DNA of 64,000 nt from Perlabentimonas gracilis. Lineage in GTDB: Bacteria > Bacteroidota > Bacteroidia > Bacteroidales > Tenuifilaceae. Positions 47,322 to 54,940 of this stretch are shown piece after piece. The notes under the pieces were generated by a model. The model worked only from the letters and a program-made list of their open reading frames with translations. It did no database searches and had not been told where the DNA came from. The translations under genes and the position numbers were made by a program. Location: assembly GCF_011174675.1 (NCBI RefSeq), contig NZ_JAANIG010000010.1, forward strand, positions 51,480 through 115,479, given 5' to 3'. Each line of letters opens with the position of its first letter. Position 1 is the first letter of the stretch.

Positions 47322-49421
47322 TTATATCAAACCTCTTTGTCTTAGTAATGCCTCAGGGTTAGGATCGGCACCACGGAAATCTCTATATAGTTCTGCAGGA
47401 TCTTTGGTTCCTCCTTTTTCAAGTAGAATACGGAAACGCTTTGCAGTTTCTGCATCAAAAATATCGCCAGTCTCCTTGAATGCTTCATAGGCGTCGGCAT
47501 CGAGCTGGCCCGACCAGATATAGCTGTAATAGCCACTGCTGTATCCTCCGCTAAAGATATGCTGGAAGTATGTGCTGCGGTAGCGTGGTATTATCTCATC
47601 AATAAGGCCAATCTTTTTCATAGCATCCTTTTCAAAGGCTAGTACATCTATTTCAGATTTAGCCTCTAGGGTGTGGTAAGCCATATCGAGAATTGCTGCC
47701 GCAAGAAACTCGGTGGTACCAAAGCCTTGGTTGAACGAGCCGCTTTCCTTCATCTTTGAGATGAGTTCATCGGGGATTACCTCGCCCGTTTCGTAATGGA
47801 AAGCATACATTTTAAGGAATTCGGGATCGGTGCTCCAGTTCTCCATAATTTGTGAGGGAAGCTCAACAAAATCGCGCGAAACATTGGTGCCCGCTAGGCT
47901 TGGGTAGGTTGACTTGGCGAGTAGGCCGTGCAAACCGTGGCCAAACTCATGGAAGAATGTCTGTGCCTCATCGAGCGAGAGCAGGGCAGGGGCATCGCCA
48001 GTGGCGCGGGTAAAGTTCATTACTAGGGTTACAACTGGTGAAACAAATTGGCCATCCTGGGTTACATGCTGACCGCGATACTCAGTCATCCATGCTCCTC
48101 CACGCTTGCTGGCGCGGGGGTGGAAATCGAGATAAAGAATACCCACATGGCTGCCATCGGCTTCCTTCACCTCGTAGGCTTCCGCCTCCTCGTGATATAG
48201 GGGTATGTTAGTTATTTTTTCGTATTGTAACCCGTATAGCTTCTCGGTAAGCAGGAAAATCCCTTTCTTAACACCCTCAAGCGAGAAGTATGGTTTTAGC
48301 ATGTTCTCATCAAGGTCGTACTTCTCTTTGCGAACCTTCTCGGCGTAGTACCACCAGTCCCAAGGCTGTAAGCGGAAGTTACCTTTTTCGGCATCAATCA
48401 TCTTTTGTATATCGTAGGCTTCCCTTTTGGCTCGGTTAACGGCGGGTTCCCATAGGCTGGCCAAAAAGTCGTTAACAGTGGCAGGGCTCTTTGCCATATT
48501 CTCTTCGAGAATAAAGTGCGAGTGCGATGGGTAACCTAGCAGCTGAGCACGCTCCAGACGCAGGGGTACAATCTGCTCAATAATCTGCTTGTTATCGTTG
48601 TCGTTGTTGTTGTTACCCCGCATGAAGTAGGCTGTGAATAGTTTTTCGCGCAGCTCACGTTTCTCGGAGTACTGAAGGAAAGGAATCCAGCTTGGGTTGT
48701 GAAGCGTGAATAGCCACTTACCGTCCATCTCAGCATTTTTTGCAGCCTCGGCAGCAGCCGAAATAACTGCATCGGGTAGCCCGGCCAAATCCTCTTTGTT
48801 ATCAATAACCATTTGGTAGCTGTTGGTTTCGGCCAGTACGTTGTCGCCAAACTGTACGGTAAGCTGTGATAGCTGCTCGTTTATCTCACGGAATCGAGCT
48901 TGCGTCTCCTCGGGCAGGTTCGCTCCACCTCTCACAAAGTTTTTGTAGGTTTTGCTCAACAGCATCTCCTGCTCCTCGGTAAGTTCTAGATTGTCTTTGT
49001 TTTCGTAAACGGCCTTTATCCTTTTGAAAAGGTCAGGGTTTAGGTTTATGTCGTCGCTGTGACGGCTTAGCATTGGGGCCAATTTCTGAGCTAATGCTTG
49101 TATCTCTTGGTTTGTATTTGCCGAGGTAAGGGGAAAGAATACATTCAATACTTTCGACAAAGTGGCTCCACTATACTCTAGGGCAACAATAGTGTTTTCG
49201 AATGTTGGCTCCTCGGTGTTGCTAACAATAGCATTAATTGCCTTGGCCTGCTGTTGCATTGCTTCAATAAAAGCTGGCTCAAAGTGCTCAACCCGAATTT
49301 GCTCGAATGGCGGAACGCCAAATGGCGTTTTAAAATCCTCAAGCAAAGGATTTTTTTCCTTGCAGGAGATTACGCTGAAAAGCAGCCCTGCGGATAGTGT
49401 AAACATAATTAGCTTTTTCAT
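47322..49421 (-). CDS. dcp: M3 family metallopeptidase, peptidyl-dipeptidase Dcp type (lipoprotein)
   Basis: A 699-residue zinc peptidase. The N-terminus is a lipoprotein signal (MKKLIMFTLSAGLLFSVISC), so the enzyme would be anchored in the envelope, unlike the cytoplasmic/periplasmic soluble E. coli Dcp. The helical N-terminal part starts NPLLEDFKTPFGVPPFEQIR, typical for Dcp/OpdA. The zinc motif HEFGH occurs in TFFHEFGHGLHGLL at about residue 490, with the third ligand Glu expected about 25 residues on (FVELPSQIMENW). It likely cleaves dipeptides from the C-terminus of short peptides. Confidence 0.95.
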   Translation of the reverse strand: MKKLIMFTLSAGLLFSVISCKEKNPLLEDFKTPFGVPPFEQIRVEHFEPAFIEAMQQQAKAINAIVSNTEEPTFENTIVALEYSGATLSKVLNVFFPLTSANTNQEIQALAQKLAPMLSRHSDDINLNPDLFKRIKAVYENKDNLELTEEQEMLLSKTYKNFVRGGANLPEETQARFREINEQLSQLTVQFGDNVLAETNSYQMVIDNKEDLAGLPDAVISAAAEAAKNAEMDGKWLFTLHNPSWIPFLQYSEKRELREKLFTAYFMRGNNNNDNDNKQIIEQIVPLRLERAQLLGYPSHSHFILEENMAKSPATVNDFLASLWEPAVNRAKREAYDIQKMIDAEKGNFRLQPWDWWYYAEKVRKEKYDLDENMLKPYFSLEGVKKGIFLLTEKLYGLQYEKITNIPLYHEEAEAYEVKEADGSHVGILYLDFHPRASKRGGAWMTEYRGQHVTQDGQFVSPVVTLVMNFTRATGDAPALLSLDEAQTFFHEFGHGLHGLLAKSTYPSLAGTNVSRDFVELPSQIMENWSTDPEFLKMYAFHYETGEVIPDELISKMKESGSFNQGFGTTEFLAAAILDMAYHTLEAKSEIDVLAFEKDAMKKIGLIDEIIPRYRSTYFQHIFSGGYSSGYYSYIWSGQLDADAYEAFKETGDIFDAETAKRFRILLEKGGTKDPAELYRDFRGADPNPEALLRQRGLI

Positions 49422-49533
49422 TTTTGTAATTAGTTAAAAGTTAGAGTTGTGTATTTTGTTTTGGTTTGTTTTTGGAGTTGCAAGTTAGTAAAAAAGGATG
49501 ACAGATATTGATGTAAGTTAATCATACATTTAG

Positions 49534-50334
49534 CTAAGTGCTAGTTTTACCTTTCGCGGCAAAAGCCTCGTTTACCACAAATGAGAAATCAGGAAAACGA
49601 TTCCACGCTTGGGTAAACAATCCAAGGTACTCAATGTTTTTTGTGGATTGGTGGATAGGTGCATAGGTTAGCCTACTGAGGTGCAGGTTAGCCTGTTGCC
49701 AATGCTTAGCAATGTTATCAATGGCCTGAATGTGGGCTTTGGGTTTTTTAACAATGCCTCCTTTCCCAAGCAGGCTCTGACCCACTTCAAATTGGGGCTT
49801 AATAAGGGCTATTACCTGCCCATTGGCTGATAGGAACTTGGGTAGATATTCCACCACCTTGTTGAGGGAGATAAATGAAAGATCGGCTACAATTAGGTCG
49901 AATTGGTTGGGCGATAATTGAGATGGATCCAAATCTTTAATGTTCATGTTTTCAATCGAGACCACCCTGGGGTCGTCCCTAAGCGAGGCGACTAGCTGGT
50001 TGGTTCCCACATCAATGGCACATACGTGCTTGGCTCCATTCCTGAGCAGGCAATCGGTAAATCCCCCGGTTGAGGCGCCCACATCAAGCGCGTTTATATT
50101 TGTGCAATCAACAGAAAATTCGAACAATGCCTTTTCCAACTTCATGCCTCCTCGGCTGGCAAATGGTATGGCATTCTCGGATATTAGGCTAACAGTATCT
50201 TGCTCGCTTATGGGTTGCGACGGTTTGCTGGCGGGCATACCATTTACCAGCACATTGCCCTTTGCAATGTTGAACTTGGCCTGTTCGCGCGACGAAAAAT
50301 AGCTGTTGCTAACCAAATAGACATCCAAACGCAT
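49534..50334 (-). CDS. tlyA: TlyA family rRNA (cytidine-2'-O)-methyltransferase
   Basis: The family methylates the 2'-OH of cytidines in 16S and/or 23S rRNA; some members were once called hemolysins. From ATG 50334 the 266-residue protein starts MRLDVYLVSNSYFSSREQAK, an S4 RNA-binding domain (about 1-60). The FtsJ-type methyltransferase domain follows with ALDVGASTGGFTDCLLRNGA (SAM loop), DLIVADLSFISL and QVIALIKPQFEVG. An upstream start at 50373 is rejected because it lies before the conserved N-terminus. Divergent from mnmD. Confidence 0.93.
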   Translation of the reverse strand: MRLDVYLVSNSYFSSREQAKFNIAKGNVLVNGMPASKPSQPISEQDTVSLISENAIPFASRGGMKLEKALFEFSVDCTNINALDVGASTGGFTDCLLRNGAKHVCAIDVGTNQLVASLRDDPRVVSIENMNIKDLDPSQLSPNQFDLIVADLSFISLNKVVEYLPKFLSANGQVIALIKPQFEVGQSLLGKGGIVKKPKAHIQAIDNIAKHWQQANLHLSRLTYAPIHQSTKNIEYLGLFTQAWNRFPDFSFVVNEAFAAKGKTST

Positions 50335-50370
50335 ATCGATAGAATTATATCCAAATACAAAATTACTGCA

Positions 50371-50405
50371 CAAAGTTAGTTTTTCCCAATAGCTTGCTAA
50401 TTTTG
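50371..50405. promoter_or_regulatory. Overlapping divergent promoters for tlyA and mnmD
   Basis: A -7 box TAACTTTG on the - strand (50378-50371) serves tlyA, and TAATTTTG on the + strand (50398-50405) serves mnmD. Each has a TTAG 18 bp upstream, a weak -33 lying near the other gene's -7. The mnmD box lies only 4 bp before its ATG (50410), so that transcript would be nearly leaderless. Confidence 0.45.
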
Positions 50406-50409
50406 CGGT

Positions 50410-51078
50410 ATGAATTCAAATGTCAAAACGCATTATACTACTGCCGATGGGTCTTCAACTCTTCTGTCGGCTCAGTACGGAGCGCACTACCATTCCCTGC
50501 ATGGCGCCGTATCCGAGTCGATGCATATATTTGTTGAGGCTGGCCTTATGGCATTAGGCCAAAAGCAGGTAACCATACTTGAGGTGGGGTTTGGCACCGG
50601 GTTAAATGCTGCCCTCACCGCACAGCGTGGGCGTGAGGTTGGGGTTGATGTGGTTTACCATACCCTCGAGTTGCATCCGCTATCCAAGGAGGAATACATG
50701 CTGCTTAACTACTCCCAACAATTGCCGGCCCAAGCAGCAGCGCTGTGGCTTTCTGCCTGCGATGCACCATGGGGTGAAGACTTTACCGTTGAGGATGGTT
50801 TCACCATTAGAAAGATTAACGAAGATTTTACCCAATGGCAGCCAACAGTGCAATACAATTTAGTTTATTTCGATGCCTTTGCTCCCGACGATCAGCCCGA
50901 GATGTGGGGTGCAGAACAGTTTCAGAAGATATTCGATGCAATGGCCGCAGGGGGTGTTTTGGTTACCTATTCGGTTAAGGGCACCGTTAAGAGAACGCTT
51001 AGGGACGTAGGCTTTGAGCTGGAACGCCTTCAGGGGCCACCTGGGAAGAAGCATATGCTAAGGGCTTATAAGCGATAG
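50410..51078 (+). CDS. mnmD: tRNA 5-(aminomethyl)-2-thiouridine methyltransferase MnmD
   Basis: A stand-alone version of the methyltransferase half of MnmC, which methylates nm5s2U34 to mnm5s2U34 in the wobble position of some tRNAs. The 222-residue product has TADGSSTLLSAQYGAHYHS, the SAM-binding loop ILEVGFGTGLNAAL, HTLELHPLSKEEY, YFDAFAPDDQPEMW and the end LQGPPGKKHMLRA. The FAD oxidase half of MnmC is absent, as is usual outside proteobacteria. Confidence 0.92.
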   Translation: MNSNVKTHYTTADGSSTLLSAQYGAHYHSLHGAVSESMHIFVEAGLMALGQKQVTILEVGFGTGLNAALTAQRGREVGVDVVYHTLELHPLSKEEYMLLNYSQQLPAQAAALWLSACDAPWGEDFTVEDGFTIRKINEDFTQWQPTVQYNLVYFDAFAPDDQPEMWGAEQFQKIFDAMAAGGVLVTYSVKGTVKRTLRDVGFELERLQGPPGKKHMLRAYKR

Positions 51079-51141
51079 GAGTACTATTGTGTAAACTAAT
51101 TTGAACCTTCAAGTTTGTTAACAAAAAAATGCTTTATCTCG

Positions 51142-51172
51142 TTTCGTGTTGGTCGATAATTCCATATCTTCG
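51142..51172 (+). promoter_or_regulatory. Probable promoter of the FKBP gene
   Basis: TTTC at 51142-51145, 19-bp spacer, TATCTTCG at 51165-51172: one mismatch to each element of the TTTG/TAnnTTTG consensus. The ATG is at 51210, giving a leader of about 30 bases. Confidence 0.45.
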
Positions 51173-51209
51173 CAAGTCTGAATGATTACTAAACCTAAAT
51201 ACATAATTT

Positions 51210-51902
51210 ATGAAGCTATTTAAACTATTAGCAGTTCCTGTAGCTGCAGTTGCCATTTTACTATCGGGCTGTCAGAAAAGTACAGTTAGCGTTAGCATTA
51301 AAACCGATGCCGACAGCATGAGCTATGCCTTGGGTGTTAATATTGCAGCCAGCATGAAGCAGAGCGATATGGAAAATATCAACGTTCTTGCTGTTGCCAA
51401 GGGTATCGAGGAGGCGCTTTCGGAGAAAGAAGGTGTTATGACCAACGAGGAGGCAATGGCTTTTTTAAACTCATACTTTAACAAGGAGCGTGAGCGCAAG
51501 GCAAGCGAGAACCTTGCTGCAGGTGAAAAGTTTTTAGAGGAGAACGCCACCAAGGATGGAGTGATTGTCGATTCTACTGGCATACAGTATAAGGTGCTGG
51601 TTGAGGGAGATGGGCCCAAGCCCCAAGCCACCTCAAAGGTAAGGGTACACTACCACGGTACTAAAATTGACGGAAGCGTTTTTGACTCTAGCGTTGAAAA
51701 GGGATCCCCCGCTGAGTTTAGGCTAAACCAAGTTATTAAAGGTTGGACCATTGGTGTTCAGAAGATGAGCGTGGGCTCTAAGTATATCTTCTACATCCCT
51801 GCAAACTTGGCCTACGGCCCAAATCCTCGTCCCGGTGGGCCCGTTAAGCCTAACGATTTGCTGATTTTTGAGGTTGAACTGCTCGATATAATTGAGGAGT
51901 AG
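51210..51902 (+). CDS. FKBP-type peptidyl-prolyl isomerase, lipoprotein
   Basis: A periplasmic folding catalyst of 230 residues, similar in layout to FkpA/Mip. It has a lipoprotein signal (AVAILLSGC), a helical dimerisation domain at about 30-110 (DSMSYALGVNIAASMKQSDM, FLNSYFNKERERKASENL), and the FKBP domain at about 120-230 with VRVHYHGTKIDGSVFDSS, PAEFRLNQVIKGWTIGVQKM and KYIFYIPANLAYG. Catalytic-site aromatic and Asp residues appear kept. Followed by a terminator. Confidence 0.93.
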   Translation: MKLFKLLAVPVAAVAILLSGCQKSTVSVSIKTDADSMSYALGVNIAASMKQSDMENINVLAVAKGIEEALSEKEGVMTNEEAMAFLNSYFNKERERKASENLAAGEKFLEENATKDGVIVDSTGIQYKVLVEGDGPKPQATSKVRVHYHGTKIDGSVFDSSVEKGSPAEFRLNQVIKGWTIGVQKMSVGSKYIFYIPANLAYGPNPRPGGPVKPNDLLIFEVELLDIIEE

Positions 51903-51933
51903 TTCCCATAGGAATTCGATAATGAAGTGGTAG

Positions 51934-51972
51934 GAGTCGGGTGGTGTAATACCCATCCGGCTCTTGCTTTTT
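51934..51972 (+). terminator. Terminator after the FKBP gene
   Basis: Eleven-base stem with two G/T pairs, GAGTCGGGTGG (51934-51944) with CCATCCGGCTC (51953-51963), loop of 8, then TTGCTTTTT. It lies between the FKBP gene and the DUF3127 gene; the latter starts only 13 bp after it, so its transcription depends on readthrough or on a promoter I cannot see. Confidence 0.75.
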
Positions 51973-51984
51973 AAAATAATTAAA

Positions 51985-52365
51985 ATGGAGATATCAGGAA
52001 AACTAGTAGAGAAGTTGCCTCAGCAATCAGGACAGGGGCGAAATGGTCAATGGGTAAAGCAGGAGTTTATACTCGAAACTCAGGATCAGTACCCCCGCAA
52101 GGTATGCATTGCCCTATGGGGCGATAAGGCTCGGGATATAGATTCTGTAGCAATTGGCGATGGCCTTAAGGCGTCAATCAATGTTGAGTCGCGTGAGTTT
52201 AACGGCAAGTGGTACACCGATGTGAAAGCTTGGCGTATTGAGAAGCTTGGCGCTGGGGGGCAACCTGGTGCCGATAATATGCCACCAACCATGCCGAGTC
52301 TGGATGAGCTTCCTCCAGATATTCCTCAGCTCGACGATGATGCTGCGAACGATTTACCCTTTTAG
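51985..52365 (+). CDS. DUF3127 OB-fold protein with SSB-like acidic tail
   Basis: A 126-residue protein from ATG 51985 (an ATT/ATG-rich stretch upstream gives a longer frame that is not conserved). The DUF3127 core at about 1-80 (MEISGKLVEKLPQQSGQGRN, WVKQEFILETQDQYPRKV, FNGKWYTDVKAWRIE) is predicted to be an OB fold like single-stranded DNA-binding protein. The tail is Pro/Gly/Asp-rich and ends DDDAANDLPF, close to the DDDIPF tip that SSB uses to recruit partners. This suggests single-stranded nucleic acid binding with partner docking. Function not established. Confidence 0.8.
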   Translation: MEISGKLVEKLPQQSGQGRNGQWVKQEFILETQDQYPRKVCIALWGDKARDIDSVAIGDGLKASINVESREFNGKWYTDVKAWRIEKLGAGGQPGADNMPPTMPSLDELPPDIPQLDDDAANDLPF

Positions 52366-52380
52366 GGATGAACCCAAAGC

Positions 52381-52414
52381 AAAAAAGCCTTAGCAAATCA
52401 GCTAAGGCTTTTTT
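52381..52414. terminator. Bidirectional terminator
   Basis: Perfect 14-base stem AAAAAAGCCTTAGC (52381-52394) with its complement at 52401-52414, 6-base loop, with A and T runs on the two sides. It lies between the convergent DUF3127 gene and the ECF partner gene and can end both. Confidence 0.9.
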
Positions 52415-52430
52415 GGTGATAGTTTCTGCA

Positions 52431-52883
52431 CTAGTACTTCTCCATTAGGGTGACGTAGTCGGCATTGTCCTCGTTGAGGTACTTAAACATTTCGTCTCTT
52501 AGGTTATCCTTTTCGGAATCCTTGTCACTTTTCCCTTGGTCAAATTCGTAGATATCCTTTTGTACAATCTGAATGTAATCGTTACCAGTCGTTTCTTGTT
52601 CTTGCTGCGTTGGGTGCAAGTAGTAGTAACCTGCAAATGCAATAAGCGCCATAACCACAAAGCCAGCGGCAAGTGATAGTTGAGTCCTAACCAGCTGCCA
52701 AAACGAAGTGAACGACGATTTTTGAGCCGATCCGTATTGCTCTAGGCATCGCTCCTGAATTCTATTGGGTAAGGTATCAAAGTAATTCTCGGGCACGCTG
52801 TAGGGTAAATCCCTACCGGCAGTTTTTAGTAATTTGTCTATGTTTTCAAACTCCTTCATATTATCTTTCAATCTCTCATTCAA
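52431..52883 (-). CDS. Small membrane protein, probable partner of the ECF sigma factor
   Basis: A 150-residue protein of no family I can name. It has an N-terminal soluble part (about 1-65, with ENIDKLLKTAGRDLPYSVPE and NYFDTLPNRIQERCLEQYG), one membrane helix at about 72-89 (SLAAGFVVMALIAFAGYYYL) and an acidic C-terminal part. That topology and the position 29 bp after the sigma factor gene fit an anti-sigma factor or other sigma regulator. No zinc-binding HxxxCxxC motif is seen. ATG 52859 is an alternative start. Confidence 0.65.
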   Translation of the reverse strand: MNERLKDNMKEFENIDKLLKTAGRDLPYSVPENYFDTLPNRIQERCLEQYGSAQKSSFTSFWQLVRTQLSLAAGFVVMALIAFAGYYYLHPTQQEQETTGNDYIQIVQKDIYEFDQGKSDKDSEKDNLRDEMFKYLNEDNADYVTLMEKY

Positions 52884-52912
52884 CTGTTTTGACGTAATGG
52901 GCTAGTTAAGGT

Positions 52913-53461
52913 TTAACTTTCCTCAACAAATTTTTCAATTTTTTTCACTGCATGATGAAACGACGCCTTTAGAGCTCCAACCGACGTGCCAAGAATCTCT
53001 GAAATCTCCTCATACTTAAGCTCATCGAAATACTTCATGTTGAAAACCAACCGTTGCTTTTCAGGTAGCGTAAGTATCGCCTTCTGCAGCTTAAGCTGAA
53101 TATCTTCCCCGTTGATGTGGGGGCTCGACTCAAATGATGAGGCAAACTGCTGCTCAATATCGTCGAGTTGCACCATGTGCTTATTCTTTTTCTTCTTTAG
53201 AAAAGTTAACGCTTCGTTGGTTGCAATTCGGTAAAGCCATGTGAAGAGCTGAGAATCTTCTCTAAACCCATCGAGCCCACTCCAAACTTTAAGAAATGTG
53301 TTTTGTATCACATCGTCGGAGTCGTCATGATGAACCACCAGCTTGCGGATATGCCAATAGATGCGCTCCTGGTATTTCCTGACAATAAGGTTGAAAGCAT
53401 AGCTGCGTGTTTCGTTGTCTCGAAACATTTCTAGTAGCTCCTTATCGCTCAGGTGGGTCAT
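52913..53461 (-). CDS. RNA polymerase sigma factor, ECF family
   Basis: A 182-residue group 4 sigma-70 factor. Region 2 is at about 10-85 (RKYQERIYWHIRKLV, HDDSDDVIQNTFLKVW, SQLFTWLYRIATNEALTFLK) and region 4 at about 122-178 (LPEKQRLVFNMKYFDELKYE, EISEILGTSVGALKASFHHA, VKKIEKF). No region 3, as expected. It is likely cotranscribed with the downstream membrane protein gene. Its regulon cannot be read from here. Confidence 0.92.
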   Translation of the reverse strand: MTHLSDKELLEMFRDNETRSYAFNLIVRKYQERIYWHIRKLVVHHDDSDDVIQNTFLKVWSGLDGFREDSQLFTWLYRIATNEALTFLKKKKNKHMVQLDDIEQQFASSFESSPHINGEDIQLKLQKAILTLPEKQRLVFNMKYFDELKYEEISEILGTSVGALKASFHHAVKKIEKFVEES

Positions 53462-53495
53462 TTTGTGGGCTAAGAATTATTTGTCCCTGTAATAG

Positions 53496-54452
53496 TTAGA
53501 CTTTTCTCGAGATAACTTTTTCGGCAGCAGCAACAATGTTTGATGGTCCCAAGCCATACTTAATGAGGAGTTCCTCAGGTTTTCCACTCTCCCCAAAGGT
53601 GTCGTCAACAGCAACATATTCCATAGGAGTAGGGCAGTGGCGAGCTAGCACTTGAGCCACGCTGTCGCCAAGGCCATTGTTCATCATATGCTCTTCGGCG
53701 GTAACAACCGCACCAGTCTTTTTAGCCGACTCAATAATTGCCTCAACATCGAGTGGCTTAATGGTGTGAATGTTAATTACCTCAGCAGATATTCCTTTTG
53801 CTTCAAGGGCTTCGGCTGCTTCAATCGATTTCCAAACTAAATGACCTGTGGCAAATATGGTAACATCAGATCCTTCGATAAGTTTTTGGGCTTTTCCAAT
53901 CACAAACTCTTCGTTGGCCGGGGTGAAGTTTGGTACTGCGGGTCTACCAAAGCGCAGATAAATTGGACCCTCCCAACTAGCTGAGGCAAGTGTAGCTGCT
54001 TTGGTTTGGTTAAAATCGCATGGCGAAATAACGGTCATATTGGGCAGAGCCTTCATCATACCCATATCCTCTAGCATCTGGTGAGTTGCGCCGTCCTCGC
54101 CAAGGGTAAGGCCAGCATGCGACGAGGCAATCTTTACATTCTTGTTAGAGTAGGCAATGCTTTGGCGTATTTGGTCGTAAACTCTACCCGTTGCAAAGGC
54201 CGCAAAGGTTCCAGCAAATGGGATGTAACCAGCATTGGCTAATCCTGCCGATACGCCCATCATGTTAGCTTCGGCTATCCCAGTTTGGAAAAAACGCTCA
54301 GGGTGGTCGGCAATAAACTTGCCCATTTTGAGAGAACCAATTAGGTCGGCACAAAGTGCAACTACCTTTGGGTTGGTTTTGCCCAGCTCGTAAAGACCCT
54401 CTCCAAATCCCGAGCGGGTATCGATGTTTCCTGTATTCTCAAATTTCTTCAT
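53496..54452 (-). CDS. Transketolase, C-terminal subunit
   Basis: Second half of a split transketolase: the pyrimidine-binding and C-terminal domains, 318 residues from ATG 54452 (an upstream start at 54488 is possible). Motifs: TRSGFGEGLYELGKTNPKVV, FFQTGIAEANMMGVSAGLAN (with the Glu that activates thiamine diphosphate), SHAGLTLGEDGATHQMLEDM and VITAEEH-like VVTAEEHMMNNGLGDSV. It works with the N-terminal subunit encoded two genes upstream. A methylglyoxal-synthase-like gene lies between the halves, 63 bp away. Confidence 0.92.
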   Translation of the reverse strand: MKKFENTGNIDTRSGFGEGLYELGKTNPKVVALCADLIGSLKMGKFIADHPERFFQTGIAEANMMGVSAGLANAGYIPFAGTFAAFATGRVYDQIRQSIAYSNKNVKIASSHAGLTLGEDGATHQMLEDMGMMKALPNMTVISPCDFNQTKAATLASASWEGPIYLRFGRPAVPNFTPANEEFVIGKAQKLIEGSDVTIFATGHLVWKSIEAAEALEAKGISAEVINIHTIKPLDVEAIIESAKKTGAVVTAEEHMMNNGLGDSVAQVLARHCPTPMEYVAVDDTFGESGKPEELLIKYGLGPSNIVAAAEKVISRKV

Positions 54453-54515
54453 GCAAAATGATGTTGTGTCCATCAACGGACATTTCATAATATTTCAAAT
54501 ACGATTGGCTTCAAT

Positions 54516-54911
54516 CTACTTGCGTTGCATCCGCTCGGTGGCCTCTTTCTTAATAAAACCTAGGATGATAAGCTCTGCAGAGGCATAGTTTGTGGCAAGT
54601 GGTATGTTGTTCACGTTGCAAGTTTCAAGCAGCTTCCGTATATCCTCATGGTGCTGTTGCACCACTTTGTGGTCGCGTAAGAATATAACAATATCTACCT
54701 CGCCCTTCTCAATCATTTCGGTTATTTGGTTGTATCCACCGTACTGGCCAGGGCTCATATGCAGACACTTAACCCCCTGGGATTCGATAAACTCAGCGGT
54801 TCTACCCGTTGCAATTAGGTTTGCTCCCCTAAGCCAGTCAAGGCGCTCCGCCAGGAACTTGGCCAACTCGGGTTTTTTCGCATCGTGTGCTATTACTACA
54901 ATATTTGTCAT
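54516..54911 (-). CDS. Methylglyoxal synthase-like (MGS-fold) protein without the catalytic Asp
   Basis: A 131-residue MGS-domain protein. The fold marks are IAHDAKK (residues 8-13), IATGRT (33-38), a Gly loop SPGQYGGYNQ (53-62), and NIPLATNYASAELII. In E. coli MgsA the catalytic base is Asp71 in GGDQQ; here that position is Tyr60 (GGYNQ). The ATGTT phosphate loop is changed to ATGRT, and Ser65 is Pro. The equivalents of His98 and Asp101 (His87, Asp90) are kept. It may still be annotated mgsA by homology, but conversion of dihydroxyacetone phosphate to methylglyoxal is doubtful. It sits between the two transketolase genes, on the same strand, so its ligand may be a sugar phosphate of that pathway. 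Confidence 0.75.
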   Translation of the reverse strand: MTNIVVIAHDAKKPELAKFLAERLDWLRGANLIATGRTAEFIESQGVKCLHMSPGQYGGYNQITEMIEKGEVDIVIFLRDHKVVQQHHEDIRKLLETCNVNNIPLATNYASAELIILGFIKKEATERMQRK

Positions 54912-54940
54912 AGCCTAAGTGATTTAATGATTCGTAATTA

